From Lentisphaeria bacterium (GTDB lineage: Bacteria; Verrucomicrobiota; Lentisphaeria; Victivallales; Victivallaceae), in assembly GCA_017466125.1 (NCBI GenBank), contig JAFTUS010000137.1:1-54952 (forward strand): DNA of 54,952 bases, read 5' to 3'. Positions 18,054 to 27,300 of the stretch are shown piece by piece. Made by a program: the position numbers and the translations under genes. The first letter of the stretch is position 1, and each line of letters opens with the position of its first letter. Under the pieces are notes generated by a model. That model was not told the origin of the DNA. It saw only the letters and a program-made list of their open reading frames with translations, and did no database searches.

Positions 18054-19709
18054 ATGGATTTGCATGTAAAATTACTGGACTCCATGACGAAGGTCATGCC
18101 GACTGCCAAACTTCCCGTTTCGCGGGAACTGCTGCGCGGCTCTGCTCTGCGGGGCGAAGTTTATGCCTTTCAACTGGCTTACCGCTGCTCTGAAGGGCGG
18201 CTTGAAAATGTTCATGTTGAACTGGAAAGCCCCCTCGCCGCATGCACACACATACGGAGCGTCGGCCTGATCCCCGCAGAAATGCTCACCAACAACCAGT
18301 TCGATGAGAATATCCTGACCGATCAGCCCGGCTACTTCCCCGATCCGCTGTACGAACTCCCCGCAGAAGGGCTGGTGATGTTCCCGCAGCAATACCGCGC
18401 GCTTCATATCCAGGTGCGCATCCCGGAAGATCAGGCTCCCGGACTGTATGAGTTCAAATTGAAACTCTATCAGGAGGAAAAAGAAGTTTCTGCTGAAAAA
18501 ACGTTCACTCTGGAAGTCGTGGATGCGGTTCTGCCCCGTCAGCGCATCGACCACACGGAGTGGTTCTACTGCGACTGCATCAGCAATTACTACAACTGCG
18601 AGGTATGGAGTGAAGAATTCTGGAAACTCCTTGAAAACTACTTCCGCAGCATGGCGGATCACGGCATCACCCAGATCCTGACCCCCATTCTGACGCCTCC
18701 GCTGGATACCGGCATCGGGCTCGAACGCAAAACGGCCCAGTTGCTGGATATCGAAACCGACGGAAAAGGGAATTGGTCCTTCGGCTTCGACCGCCTGAAA
18801 CGCTGGGTCGAACTGGCGAAAGAATGTGGACTGCGCCGCTTTGAATTTTCGCATATCTTCTCTCAGTGGGGAAGTGAATTCGCCCCCAAAGTAGTGGCAA
18901 AAACTCCGGAAGGCATGAAAAAAGTCTTCGGGTGGGAAACCAAATCCGACTCTGAAGAGTACACCGTATTTATCAAAGCGATGGTCGGCGCACTCGCAGA
19001 TTATGTGGAACAGGAAGGCTGGCTGGATTGCTGCTGCATGCACATTTCCGATGAACCGCAGGAAAAACATTTCGAGCGTTACCGCAAAAATCTGACCATG
19101 ATCCGCGAAGTCACCCGTGACCGCATCCCTGTCTGCGATGCTCTTTCACATCTGGGACTTTTCAAAGAAGGAGAAAACTGTTATCCGGTTCCGATCATCT
19201 CTGAAGTACCAACGTTCCGCGAAGCCGGTATCGGCTACATGTGGGGGTACTATTGCTGCGGACCGGAAACGGTCACGACCAACCGTTTTCTCAACTTCCC
19301 CGGCGGACGCACCCGGGTACTCGGACTTCAACTTTTCAACTACCGTCTCGACGGATTTCTGCATTGGGGATACAATTTCTGGAACACCCGTTTGTCCATC
19401 CGCACGATCGACCCCTACCGCTGTTCGGATGCGGGCGGTCTCTTCCCGGGCGGCGACTCTTACCTCGTCTATCCGGGAGAAGACGGCAAACCGGTGGACT
19501 CCTTCCGCTACGAATTGCTGCGGGAGGCATTTCAGGATCACCGCGCCCTCGTCCTGCTCGGCGAACTCTACGGCGATGAACAGAAAGCGATCGATTTCCT
19601 GCACAAGATCTGCGGCGGCGATTTGAGCGTATCGAACTATCCGGTATCGGAAGAGGCGATTTGCAATATCCGCCACTTGATCAATATGGAAATCAAATCC
19701 ATGCTCTGA
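18054..19709 (+). CDS. DUF4091 protein, GH123-like glycosidase
   Basis: A 551-residue protein without signal peptide. The N-terminal 150 residues form a beta-sandwich (RALHIQVRIPEDQAPGLYEF). A TIM-barrel-like domain follows, ending in the DUF4091 signature region (GLQLFNYRLDGFLHWGYNFW, then DSFRYELLREAFQDHRAL). The HISDEP segment places an Asp-Glu pair where GH123 N-acetyl-beta-galactosaminidases carry their catalytic pair. The enzyme class is therefore probably a retaining hexosaminidase or relative (inference). GAGAGGAA lies before ATG 18054. It is a monocistronic gene flanked by its own terminator. The substrate is unknown; a cytoplasmic location would imply uptake of oligosaccharides first. 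Confidence 0.75.
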   Translation: MDLHVKLLDSMTKVMPTAKLPVSRELLRGSALRGEVYAFQLAYRCSEGRLENVHVELESPLAACTHIRSVGLIPAEMLTNNQFDENILTDQPGYFPDPLYELPAEGLVMFPQQYRALHIQVRIPEDQAPGLYEFKLKLYQEEKEVSAEKTFTLEVVDAVLPRQRIDHTEWFYCDCISNYYNCEVWSEEFWKLLENYFRSMADHGITQILTPILTPPLDTGIGLERKTAQLLDIETDGKGNWSFGFDRLKRWVELAKECGLRRFEFSHIFSQWGSEFAPKVVAKTPEGMKKVFGWETKSDSEEYTVFIKAMVGALADYVEQEGWLDCCCMHISDEPQEKHFERYRKNLTMIREVTRDRIPVCDALSHLGLFKEGENCYPVPIISEVPTFREAGIGYMWGYYCCGPETVTTNRFLNFPGGRTRVLGLQLFNYRLDGFLHWGYNFWNTRLSIRTIDPYRCSDAGGLFPGGDSYLVYPGEDGKPVDSFRYELLREAFQDHRALVLLGELYGDEQKAIDFLHKICGGDLSVSNYPVSEEAICNIRHLINMEIKSML

Positions 19710-19724
19710 TTACCAAACAACGAC

Positions 19725-19762
19725 AGAGCGTTGCAAAAAGTTCTTTTGCAACGCTCTTTTTT
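19725..19762 (+). terminator. Rho-independent terminator of the DUF4091 gene
   Basis: AGAGCGTTGCAAAA (19725-19738) pairs perfectly with TTTTGCAACGCTCT (19744-19757), with a 5-nt loop, followed by a T run. Confidence 0.9.
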
Positions 19763-19766
19763 ACAC

Positions 19767-19805
19767 AAAAAAACTGCTGTTCTTTCCGGATGCAGCAGTT
19801 TTTTT
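19767..19805. terminator. Bidirectional terminator, mainly for jag
   Basis: AAAAAAACTGCTG (19767-19779) pairs with CAGCAGTTTTTTT (19793-19805) over a 13-nt loop. Both strands end in a T run, so it can stop the minus-strand rpmH-jag operon and back up the DUF4091 terminator. Confidence 0.85.
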
Positions 19806-19818
19806 GCGGGAGATGCTC

Positions 19819-20364
19819 TTATTTCTTGAGAGAAATAACGACCTTCTTGAATGCGCCTTCGCCCTCGGACTCGGTCTGGACTTCGGGGTCGTCCTTGAGG
19901 GTCATGTGGATAATGCGGCGGTCATGAGCATTCATTTCCGGCATCTTGACCGGTTCGCCCCAGCGTTTCACCTCTTTGGCGGCGTCGATAGCCTGCTGTT
20001 CAAGCTGTTCGGTGGGGGTATGGCCGCCGTCTTCGCGGCGGGGTCTGCGTTCCCGGCGGGGACGGTCGCCGCCTTCGCGGAATTCCCGTTCGCCGCGGCC
20101 GTAGCCGTCGATATCCAGCAGAACGTGCGGAAACTCTTCATTGTCCTTGAACATGATACGGTTCAAAACAAGTTGAAGGCTTTCCAGGGTCTGTCCTTTG
20201 CGGCCGATGATACGGCCGGCATCTTCAGAAGCGATCTTGACGGCGAGTTTTGCGCCTTTTTCTTCCACGCGGAAGTTTCCGTTGAGCCCGAGGTAATCAA
20301 ACATGGTCGCCAACGTTTTAATGATTTTCGCTTTCTGTTCTTCCAATTTTTCGTTTTCCGGCAT
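19819..20364 (-). CDS. jag: Jag/KhpB RNA-binding protein (KH and R3H domains)
   Basis: The 181-residue protein has a KH domain with the GxxG loop (GRIIGRKGQTLESLQLVLNR, about 50-70) and a C-terminal R3H domain (MNAHDRRIIHMTLKDDPEV, then ESEGEG). An Arg/Glu-rich low-complexity linker lies at about 93-112. The Jag_N domain of firmicute SpoIIIJ-associated protein is absent. Jag/KhpB binds RNA and, in Gram-positive bacteria, influences cell division and envelope growth. Here it is the last gene of rpmH-rnpA-yidD-yidC-jag. AAAGGAA precedes ATG 20364. Confidence 0.9.
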   Translation of the reverse strand: MPENEKLEEQKAKIIKTLATMFDYLGLNGNFRVEEKGAKLAVKIASEDAGRIIGRKGQTLESLQLVLNRIMFKDNEEFPHVLLDIDGYGRGEREFREGGDRPRRERRPRREDGGHTPTEQLEQQAIDAAKEVKRWGEPVKMPEMNAHDRRIIHMTLKDDPEVQTESEGEGAFKKVVISLKK

Positions 20365-20406
20365 AATATATATTCCTTTATGTATGGGAGGTTAATGTGC
20401 GGCGTG

Positions 20407-22104
20407 TCATGCCTCTTTCGCCGCGGCAGGCGTCGTGGTGCGCTGCTGTAATTTCAGTTGGACAATGCTGAAAAGGTTGCTGACGGTCCAGTACAGAGTC
20501 AAACCGGAGGGCAGATTGTAGAGGAAAAGCAACATGACAATCGGCATTGCCATCATCATTTTTTTCTGCATCGGATCGGCGGACATGGGCGTCATCCTCT
20601 GCTGAATAATCATCAAACCGGTCATCGCCAGCACCAGCGGATTGAACGGCAAGTTGACAAAATAAAGGGGAATGGTAAAAATCGTATCCGGTCCGGCAAG
20701 GTCTTTGCACCAGAGGAACGGAACCTGACGCAGCTGCACCGCACCTTCAAGCGTGGCATACAGGGCAAAGAACACCGGAATCTGCAACAGGATCGGCAGA
20801 CAGCCGCCGAAAGGATTGACTTTCTCTTCCCGATAGAGTTCCATCGTTTTCATATTGAGCATCTGGGGATTGTCTTTGTATTTTTCCCGCAACGCCTGAA
20901 TTTTCGGACCGACTGCCTGCATTTTTTTCATGGAAACGTTGGCTTTGGCGGTCACGGGGTAGAAGACCGTACGGACGATCAGGGTCAGCAGAATGATGCT
21001 CCAGCCGTAAGAACCGATCAGAGCATGAAGTTTCACCAGTATCCAGAGCAGGAAGCGGGCGAGATAATCCAGCGGTCCCCATGCGAGGTGCATCATCCGT
21101 GCGCAGGAGGGTTCAAAAGCGGAGAGCAAAGCCGCCTCTTTCGGGCCGCAGTAGGAACGGAACTGAAAACGTTCACTTTTATCGGCACTCAGCGTCACAT
21201 CTTTGAGGACAGCCCCCATTGAAATAATGTAGTCTTTGCCTTTTTCGCCGTTGACCACTTTGCGGGACTGGTTGAGCAGGAAACTTTCACCGTCGGCGGT
21301 CAGCACAGTGGCGAAATATTTATTGCCCAGCCCCGCCCATTTGACGGCAGGAGCGGGAACAACGTAGAAATCGTCATCATCTTCATCGGCATCGATATCC
21401 ATGAATTTGTTTTTGGCAGTGAGAAAATCGAAACGGTGGGATGCCACACGGATCGTATCGCCGGAGGCCTCCGCCCACGAGGGGAGATCGCCGCCGTTGA
21501 CGATGATATTCCCCAGAGCGACAGGCGTTTTTTCAAGGTTGCTGAAAGTCAGCTGATATTCCGAGGAGTATCCTTTTTCGGGCAGTTCCCAAGCCTGACG
21601 GATCTGGAACAACTGTCCGGCGGCATTGCGGAAAACCCGGATGACCGCAGCACTGCGCGGTTGTTTTTCAACTTGCACTTTGAGAAGATTCCACGCGGAA
21701 TTCGGGGAAGAAACAGCGTAAATGCCGGAAACCTGATTACGGGTTTGATCCAGTTGGATAGCGGCGGAGCGTTCCGCATTGAGGAACTTTTTCATCGTGA
21801 TGGAAGTCACGGCACCTGCCATGGGGTCGATATGAAAGATCACATCTTCGTTTTCCACGGTAAAAGGCGGAGTTTTCACGACTGCGGCGGGGATGACGGC
21901 CTGTTTTTTTTCAATTTTGGCAACAGGCTTTTCTGCCGTCTTTGCGGGGGCAGTTCCGGGAGTTTTTTCACTTTCGGCAGCGGCAGTAACGGCGGTCTGC
22001 TCCGGTTCGGTCTGCCAGCCCATATAACGGCTCAGCGGCCCCCAGCCGAAGAGAATCAACGCACAGAGTGCAAAACCAACGAGTAATTCTTTATCGAATT
22101 TCAC
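20407..22104 (-). CDS. yidC: Membrane protein insertase YidC
   Basis: A 565-residue protein starting at GTG 22104 (GTGAAATTC). TM1 is at about 8-25, and an Ala/Lys/Thr-rich linker and a large periplasmic beta domain (about 80-340) follow, as in Gram-negative YidC. The insertase core (about 355-555) has the hydrophilic-groove arginine in LTLIVRTVFYPV, then the cytoplasmic coiled-coil (MKKMQAVGPKIQALREKYKDN) and LNMKTMELYREEKVNPFGGCLPILLQIPVFFALY. It inserts and folds inner-membrane proteins with or without SecYEG. The gene order with yidD, rnpA and rpmH is the widespread one. Confidence 0.95.
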   Translation of the reverse strand: MKFDKELLVGFALCALILFGWGPLSRYMGWQTEPEQTAVTAAAESEKTPGTAPAKTAEKPVAKIEKKQAVIPAAVVKTPPFTVENEDVIFHIDPMAGAVTSITMKKFLNAERSAAIQLDQTRNQVSGIYAVSSPNSAWNLLKVQVEKQPRSAAVIRVFRNAAGQLFQIRQAWELPEKGYSSEYQLTFSNLEKTPVALGNIIVNGGDLPSWAEASGDTIRVASHRFDFLTAKNKFMDIDADEDDDDFYVVPAPAVKWAGLGNKYFATVLTADGESFLLNQSRKVVNGEKGKDYIISMGAVLKDVTLSADKSERFQFRSYCGPKEAALLSAFEPSCARMMHLAWGPLDYLARFLLWILVKLHALIGSYGWSIILLTLIVRTVFYPVTAKANVSMKKMQAVGPKIQALREKYKDNPQMLNMKTMELYREEKVNPFGGCLPILLQIPVFFALYATLEGAVQLRQVPFLWCKDLAGPDTIFTIPLYFVNLPFNPLVLAMTGLMIIQQRMTPMSADPMQKKMMMAMPIVMLLFLYNLPSGLTLYWTVSNLFSIVQLKLQQRTTTPAAAKEA

Positions 22105-22141
22105 GGTAATCCAACTTTCTTTTTACGGGAAAAATCCCTGT

Positions 22142-22426
22142 TTACTTCTCCTCGACCTGTTCCGGAGAGACCTGCGAAACATCACTTTCCGCACCGGTGG
22201 AACACGGGGGAGACTTCACAATACGGGGTGGAACGGGGTCCCATCCGCCGCGGCAAAACGGTTGACAGCGCAGCAGACGCCACACGGTCAAACAACATCC
22301 CCGCCAGACGCCGTGGAGCTGCAACGCCTCTATTGCATAACTGCTGCAAGTAGGCTGAAAACGGCAGCACCCCGGACACAACGGGGAAAGAACTCTCTGA
22401 TAGAGTTTAATTATTACAATCAACAC
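22142..22426 (-). CDS. yidD: YidD, membrane protein insertion efficiency factor
   Basis: From GTG 22426 the product is 94 residues, close to the family's 70-100. The open frame extends upstream through rnpA, but the family similarity starts at RVLIVIIKLYQRVLSP. Family hallmarks: the Cys-rich core CPGCCRFQPTCSSYAIEAL, HG..RG, then LLRCQPFCRGGWDPVP. The start overlaps the end of rnpA by 7 bp, and GGA lies about 12 nt before the GTG, so the start choice is moderately sure. A short Ser/Pro/Glu-rich tail follows the conserved part. Confidence 0.9.
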   Translation of the reverse strand: MLIVIIKLYQRVLSPLCPGCCRFQPTCSSYAIEALQLHGVWRGCCLTVWRLLRCQPFCRGGWDPVPPRIVKSPPCSTGAESDVSQVSPEQVEEK

Positions 22427-22797
22427 TCGGGCGGCAAATCCGCAATTTCCTGCGGAACAAGTCCCTCTTTTGCCAGCATCCCGGCGAGTTCCCGGGTCAC
22501 TTCCTGACGTTTCCGGAACTCCATTTTGCGCCGCGGGATCAGAATTATGTGGCATGCAGGCATGAACTCCTTCAACAGCCGGAAACTCTCCCACAGGAGG
22601 CGTCTGGCCCGGTTGCGCTTCACAGCAAGCAGACTGTACTTTCTGGAACATATCACTCCGCAGCGGGTAAGGCCGTCGGGCGAAGGTGCGCACACAGCAA
22701 GAAAAGCGGAGCCGACCAATTTTTTGCCGTTGAGACGGACTTGATCGAATTCTGCCTTGAACCGCAGTTTTTCCGGTTTTCTCAGTGTTTTTTTCAC
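22420..22797 (-). CDS. rnpA: Ribonuclease P protein component
   Basis: The 125-residue basic protein starts at GTG 22797. It carries the RNase P protein signature SRKYSLLAVKRNRARRLLWESFR (RNR motif) after a central strand GSAFLAVCAPS. It binds the RNase P RNA and helps to process 5' leaders of tRNA precursors. It overlaps yidD by 7 bp and is preceded by rpmH with a stem-loop in between. Confidence 0.95.
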   Translation of the reverse strand: MKKTLRKPEKLRFKAEFDQVRLNGKKLVGSAFLAVCAPSPDGLTRCGVICSRKYSLLAVKRNRARRLLWESFRLLKEFMPACHIILIPRRKMEFRKRQEVTRELAGMLAKEGLVPQEIADLPPEC

Positions 22798-22813
22798 GTT
22801 CGTCTCAACATCA

Positions 22814-22841
22814 AACCCGGCACCATGAGAGGAGCCGGGTT
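22814..22841 (-). terminator. Stem-loop between rpmH and rnpA (attenuator-like)
   Basis: AACCCGGC and GCCGGGTT (22814-22821 and 22834-22841) form a perfect 8-bp stem with a 12-nt loop. No long T-tract follows, so partial termination or RNA processing that lowers rnpA relative to rpmH is more likely than a full stop. Confidence 0.5.
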
Positions 22842-22864
22842 ATGACAGATAAAAAAGGTCAGAC

Positions 22865-22999
22865 TTATGCGGTCAGCTTTGCGCGGCCTTTCTGACGGCG
22901 ACGTTTGATGACCAGACGACCGGCCTTGGTGGCCATGCGGGCAAAGAAACCGATGCGGCGTTTGCGCTTACGATTTGAGGGCTGAAAAGTACGTTTCAT
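22865..22999 (-). CDS. rpmH: 50S ribosomal protein L34
   Basis: A 44-residue, very basic protein: [20 protein letters not shown], then [19 protein letters not shown], ending KLTA. This is the full L34 family pattern. AAGGATAAGAGAAA precedes ATG 22999. It is the first gene of the rnpA-yidD-yidC-jag cluster. Confidence 0.97.
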   Translation of the reverse strand: MKRTFQPSNRKRKRRIGFFARMATKAGRLVIKRRRQKGRAKLTA

Positions 23000-23061
23000 T
23001 TTCTCTTATCCTTTATGTTTATACTGTAATCTTTTCAAAAATCATAAATTTACGAGCATAT

Positions 23062-23089
23062 AACATACACCCGTTTTAAGTTTTTTCAA
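23062..23089 (-). promoter_or_regulatory. Possible rpmH operon promoter
   Basis: On the minus strand TTGAAA (23089-23084) and TATGTT (23067-23062) are separated by 16 bp, with TG in front of the -10. It lies about 65 bp upstream of the rpmH start. Confidence 0.4.
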
Positions 23090-23207
23090 GTCCACTTTCG
23101 ACTTTTATCTTAAAATTATTTACAAAAAAAGGACGGCAACGCAGAAATTACGAAAAAAAATATGTGAAAAAACTTATCAAAAAAACGATTTTTTTTCATT
23201 ACCCCTA

Positions 23208-23236
23208 TTGACATTTTCTCAATGAAAGATTATATT
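23208..23236 (+). promoter_or_regulatory. Strong sigma70-type promoter upstream of the pseudopilin
   Basis: TTGACA at 23208-23213, a 17-bp spacer and TATATT at 23231-23236. This is nearly consensus. The predicted start near 23243 gives a leader of about 260 nt before the pseudopilin ATG. Confidence 0.7.
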
Positions 23237-23244
23237 AAATTGCA

Positions 23245-23277
23245 AAACTTATAGTAAACTTATGCCAAACTTATGCA
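23245..23277 (+). repeat. Three direct 11-bp repeats (AAACTTATRSN) at the predicted transcription start
   Basis: AAACTTATAGT, AAACTTATGCC and AAACTTATGCA follow each other without gap, one helical turn apart, then AAAC-like sequence continues. They sit directly at and after the predicted +1. They could bind a repressor. The TTATGCAAA part is one base from a DnaA box (TTATNCACA). Confidence 0.7.
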
Positions 23278-23379
23278 AACACTTTTTACGCAAATTAAAA
23301 AGGAGGTTTCGAAAAAGAAAATATTTCCGTTCCCAAGCAGGCTGAGAATTCCCCGATTGATTCTTTTTTGCCGTAAATT

Positions 23380-23515
23380 CGCATAATATTCATTATGTTA
23401 AGTGACTTGAGGTTGTTTTTCATAATTTTCTCTTTCTTTATTTTTTGTTGTTTGTTTTTTGCATTGATATTCAACATGTTATACTTATTTAACTTAACAT
23501 AATGAATATTATGCG
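23380..23515. repeat. Perfect 24-bp inverted repeat flanking an 88-bp loop; right arm covers the pseudopilin start
   Basis: Left arm 23380-23403 and right arm 23492-23515 are exact reverse complements. The left arm reads CGCATAATATTC and then ATTATGTTAAGT. The right arm contains the pseudopilin ATG at 23502 and a second in-frame ATG at 23511. In RNA this would be a 24-bp AU-rich stem that hides both start codons. Confidence 0.9.
23395..23502 (+). CDS. Possible 35-residue hydrophobic leader peptide
   Basis: An ORF from ATG 23395 runs to TAA 23500-23502. It starts [15 protein letters not shown] and ends LYLFNLT, and it is one long hydrophobic segment with a T-rich coding sequence. Its stop overlaps the pseudopilin start (TAATG), which would couple the two translations. 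It has no Shine-Dalgarno sequence, and its ATG lies in the left arm of the inverted repeat. The T-rich composition could by itself give a hydrophobic reading, so I hold this as a possibility only. Confidence 0.3.
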   Translation: MLSDLRLFFIIFSFFIFCCLFFALIFNMLYLFNLT

Positions 23516-24281
23516 TCGTTTTACTTTGATTGAACTTCTCGTCGTAATCGCAATCATTGCAATTCTCGCCGCCATGCTTCTGCCCGCTTTGAACAAGGCA
23601 CGGGAGAAAGCAAAGAACATCACTTGTGCCAACACGCTGAAAACTTACGGATATGCCGTTGCGTTTTATGTGGATAGCAATGACGGCATAATGATTCCTC
23701 CTATGGTTAACAACACCTCCTATTCCGGTTATCGCACCTGGGCTCACAACCGCACTTTCCGTTTGTTGCTGGGCGATTCTTCTGCGGGCGATGCCGGTCT
23801 TGGACTTTTTACCCCCAAAGGCACTAAAAACGACGGCATTATTTGCCCCAATGCATACAAAGCGTTGACTGCCGCCAAAGGAAGTGATGATCGCACCCCC
23901 TATTACTCCTATGGAATGAGTCCAGAAGACTTTTCTGGAGACGGCAGTCCGCTGAAAGGCTGGGGACATTTGAGCAGTCGCAACCAGCTGCTTGCCGTCA
24001 AAATTGCTCGAGTAAACAATGTATCTTCCCGTTTACTCTTTACTGACAGCCAAGGATTTGTAGTTCAAAATAACGGTAGTACGCTTGCCAATACAATCCT
24101 GCATGGAACAACCTCCTCTGAAAAAAATTATGTCATCTACCGCCACAGTCAAAAGGCTAATATTCTGATGATGGATAGCCACGTTGAATCCCGCGGCGAA
24201 AGCGAAGTTTGGATTCCCAGCGGAAGTGTTACTGATTACAATCATCCCAATCGGACCTTATGGTGCGAATATTATCGATAA
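23502..24281 (+). CDS. Prepilin-type (type II pseudopilin-like) protein
   Basis: The 259-residue protein starts with the type IV prepilin class III signature: short basic leader MNIMRR, cleavage expected before F7, then [16 protein letters not shown] with Glu at mature position 5 and a helix continuing through [10 protein letters not shown]. The C-terminal part resembles the large Lentisphaerae/Planctomycetes pilin-like group: a [18 protein letters not shown] segment near the end (the H-x9-D-G/S type motif) and an internal IICPN. Usual roles are surface or periplasmic pili and pseudopilin assembly; in these phyla the family is greatly expanded and its function is unknown. There is no Shine-Dalgarno before either ATG (23502, 23511). 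A secreted GH2 gene follows after 44 bp. Confidence 0.85.
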   Translation: MNIMRRFTLIELLVVIAIIAILAAMLLPALNKAREKAKNITCANTLKTYGYAVAFYVDSNDGIMIPPMVNNTSYSGYRTWAHNRTFRLLLGDSSAGDAGLGLFTPKGTKNDGIICPNAYKALTAAKGSDDRTPYYSYGMSPEDFSGDGSPLKGWGHLSSRNQLLAVKIARVNNVSSRLLFTDSQGFVVQNNGSTLANTILHGTTSSEKNYVIYRHSQKANILMMDSHVESRGESEVWIPSGSVTDYNHPNRTLWCEYYR

Positions 24282-24325
24282 TAAAAATAAAAAAACAGTT
24301 CCTGTTTCAAAGGAGTTATATTTTT

Positions 24326-27300
24326 ATGAAGAAAAAGTTACTTCTCGCCACCTTAAGCTTAACCATATGCAGTTTTGCCGTTGATGATGACTTTTGGAAA
24401 AAGGCCTATGTCCCGGCAGAACAAAAGATTCCCTCCGGGTCAATGCCGCTCATGGAACGCAGTGCCGTCAAAGTACAAATCCCGGAAGTCGGCACCTTCC
24501 ATGCGGGAAAATTTCTGAAAAAAAAGAATCTCGCCGGAGAATGGTTGTTTTCCGGCTTGAAAACTTCAGAATTGCCCTTCGCTTCAAATTGTCCGGCTGA
24601 TGAACTGCCGTTGATGGCGGAAAACTTCGACGACAGCCGTTGGGAAAAAATCAAAGTACCGACAAATTGGTGGACAACTGAAAAGTACAGTTACAAAAAA
24701 GTTTTTCGCCCCAGCAGAAAGACCAATATCAAAAGTCAGGCCTATAACAGACGTACAGCCAACCCCTACTGCAAAGGCATTTACCGGCATACCATTGAAT
24801 TGCCGCAAACGCTCCCCGGTCAGGTCGGCTTGGAATTTCATGCCATCGGATACGAAGCAGAACTTTTTGTCAATGGCAAATTGGCAGGACATCACCATGG
24901 AGATTTCCATACCTGGCACATAAATATCACCAATTATGTCAAACCCGGAAAAAATACCATTGCTTTGCGTGTATTGGCCGATCTCGGTCCGCACGATGAA
25001 ATCTATACTCATGTCTACGGCGCAGCGTGGACCAATGAATGTATCAAGGGAGGACTTTGGGATCATGTATTCTTAAATTGCGATTCCTCGATTTTTGAAA
25101 TCAATTCTATGAAAATCGCCGCCGATTCCAAAGGCAATTTTGAACTGCATTATCAAATTAATTATCCCCACGATACTCCCGATACATTCATTCCCGGTAT
25201 CGCAGTTGCCAATGCCAATGTCAATGCGGCTATTCCCACAGCACGAGAATTTCCCCCGATAACTCTCAAAAAAGGACTTAATCAGGGAGTCCTCAAATAC
25301 CGTTTCAATGATATCAAACCATGGGAACTGAATGACCCCCAATTATATTACAGCACCTTGTATTTTCGTAACAAAAACTCTGTTCGCGCCTCCCGCATTG
25401 AACGCTTCGGATTCCGCGACTTCAAAATCAACGGCTCTCGTTTCTTTCTCAATGGGAAAGAAGTTTTCCTTTCCATTGAAACCGCCCAAAGCATGCGGTT
25501 CAGCGGCGATAAAGGTGATGTCAGAGAGCGGATTCGAGAATACAAGGTAAAAGGAGTCAACATGCTCCGCACCGCTCATCAGCCAGTAACTCCCCGACTA
25601 ATCGAAGCCGCTGACGAAATGGGAATGATGATTTACGACGAGTGGGCCTTGGGTTCCTACCGTAATATTGTTCCTGAACTTTTCCTGAAACGCAATTTGA
25701 AGGAGCTGGCAAGTTTTGTTTCCCGCGATCACAACAACCCCAGTGTGGTAATGTGGCTTTTGGGAAACGAGGTTGAACACCGCACGAACAAACACATCCA
25801 CAAACTCCTTGATGATCAATATGATACTGTAAAAAAAATCGATATTCAAAAACGGCCTGTTGCAAGTTTTGCAGGTGTAGGGAATCTTCATCACTATGGT
25901 TACGACAAACTGAAAACCGATGTTATTGATTATCACCTTTACACAGGAATTACCCGTCCGGCTTTGCGTTGGGAAGAAGATTTTTCACGCTATGTGGATA
26001 TGACAGCCAAAGTTTACGGTAAAAATGGCACATTGACCATGCCTATTGTAATTTCCGAGGCCATTGGCGGCGGCTGGGGACACCGTCCTGATAAAAATTA
26101 CAAACATGGTAATATTGATCGCTATTTGGAAATCATCAATCGCAGCTTTTACTGGGGGAATCCCGGTGCGGCCGGTTATTCTGGTGCAGTTGGCGTGCGC
26201 TCTGTTCTGGATCCGGACAGACAATACAAATACATTTGGTGCATCAATGGCACAAGAATTGTCGAAATGGCTCGTCAGGATGAACGTATTGCCGGATTTG
26301 GCACCTGGATCGGTCATCCGACGGAACACTCTACGCGCTGGACTCAAAGTATTTATCCCGGCTTGAGATTAGCTCCGGATAAAAAGTTTCCTATTCTGCA
26401 ATATTTTTCCCCCGGAAAAACAAAAGTCAACTTCTTTATCCGTAATCAAGGCCAAACCGAACTTGCCAATGCCTCCTGCCGGCTTGACGTGGCCCGGGAT
26501 GGAAAAATAATTCCGTTGCAGACGATCGAATTGGGAGCTCTGCCTTCGGGCAAACGGCTCAACCGCAATATTGAAATCCAATTGCCAGAACTTCCTTCCG
26601 GGCAGTGGGAACTGCGTTTGACAGTATTAGAAAACGGAAAGGAAACCAACTTCCGTAACAGTTATTGTGTGCAACTGCATCCGCGTCCTATTGCTTTGAG
26701 AAATCCCGGTAAAGCGTTGCTTTTGGTAAAAAATTCCAAAGTAGAAAAAATCCTCTCGGATTTGGGTATTCCCTATACCATCTTCAGCGGTAAGGAATCT
26801 TTCAACTCTTTCAAATGCCTGATTATCCCCCCAAACATAAAAAGTAATGCCATTGCCAACACTTCTGTCGCTGACTACATAGAAAAAGGCGGACGATTGC
26901 TGATTTTGGAACAGAGACCGGGAACGATGCCGGTTTTCGGCAATTATTCTCTTTCTGCGGATGACAATACCATGGTCGAAACGGTTGTGGAATCTCATCC
27001 AGTTTTCAAAGACTTGAGGCAAGCTGACTTCGATATCTGGGCTCAAAATACCAAAGCCAATGTAATTGAAAATGTCATTCTTCCGTTGGATGTCATTGCA
27101 TTGGCTGTTAAGGGTCGGTTTCTCGATGAAAAGGGCGCAGGCACAGCAATCGCCGAAGGAAGATACGGCAAAGGCAGAGTATTTTTCTCACAAGTTTGCG
27201 CCGTTGATCTCTGGGGCATCAATCCTTCAGCAAGCAGATATTTGAAAAACGTGTTTGACTATCTGCTGACAACGCCAGATGAAAAACTTGTCGAGGCCAG

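Larger units (their letters stand above)
23000..23501. other. 502-bp AT-rich divergent spacer between rpmH and the pseudopilin
   Basis: It holds the leftward rpmH promoter (near 23062-23089), an AT-rich stretch (23095-23205), a strong rightward promoter (23208-23236), three 11-bp repeats, an orphan AAAGGAGG at about 23298-23306 with no start codon in range, and a 24-bp inverted repeat whose right arm covers the pseudopilin start. The space between rpmH and its divergent neighbour is the common bacterial oriC site, but no dnaA is here. Confidence 0.7.

Noticed and set aside
23295..23969. 224-codon minus-strand frame over the pilin
   Set aside because: It is antisense to the pilin for most of its length. 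Only its last 32 codons (from 23393) are of interest, as a possible relic of an inverted pilin head.
24260..24325. Longer GH2 start overlapping the pilin stop
   Set aside because: It would bury the signal peptide; ATG 24326 has AAGGAG at the right distance.
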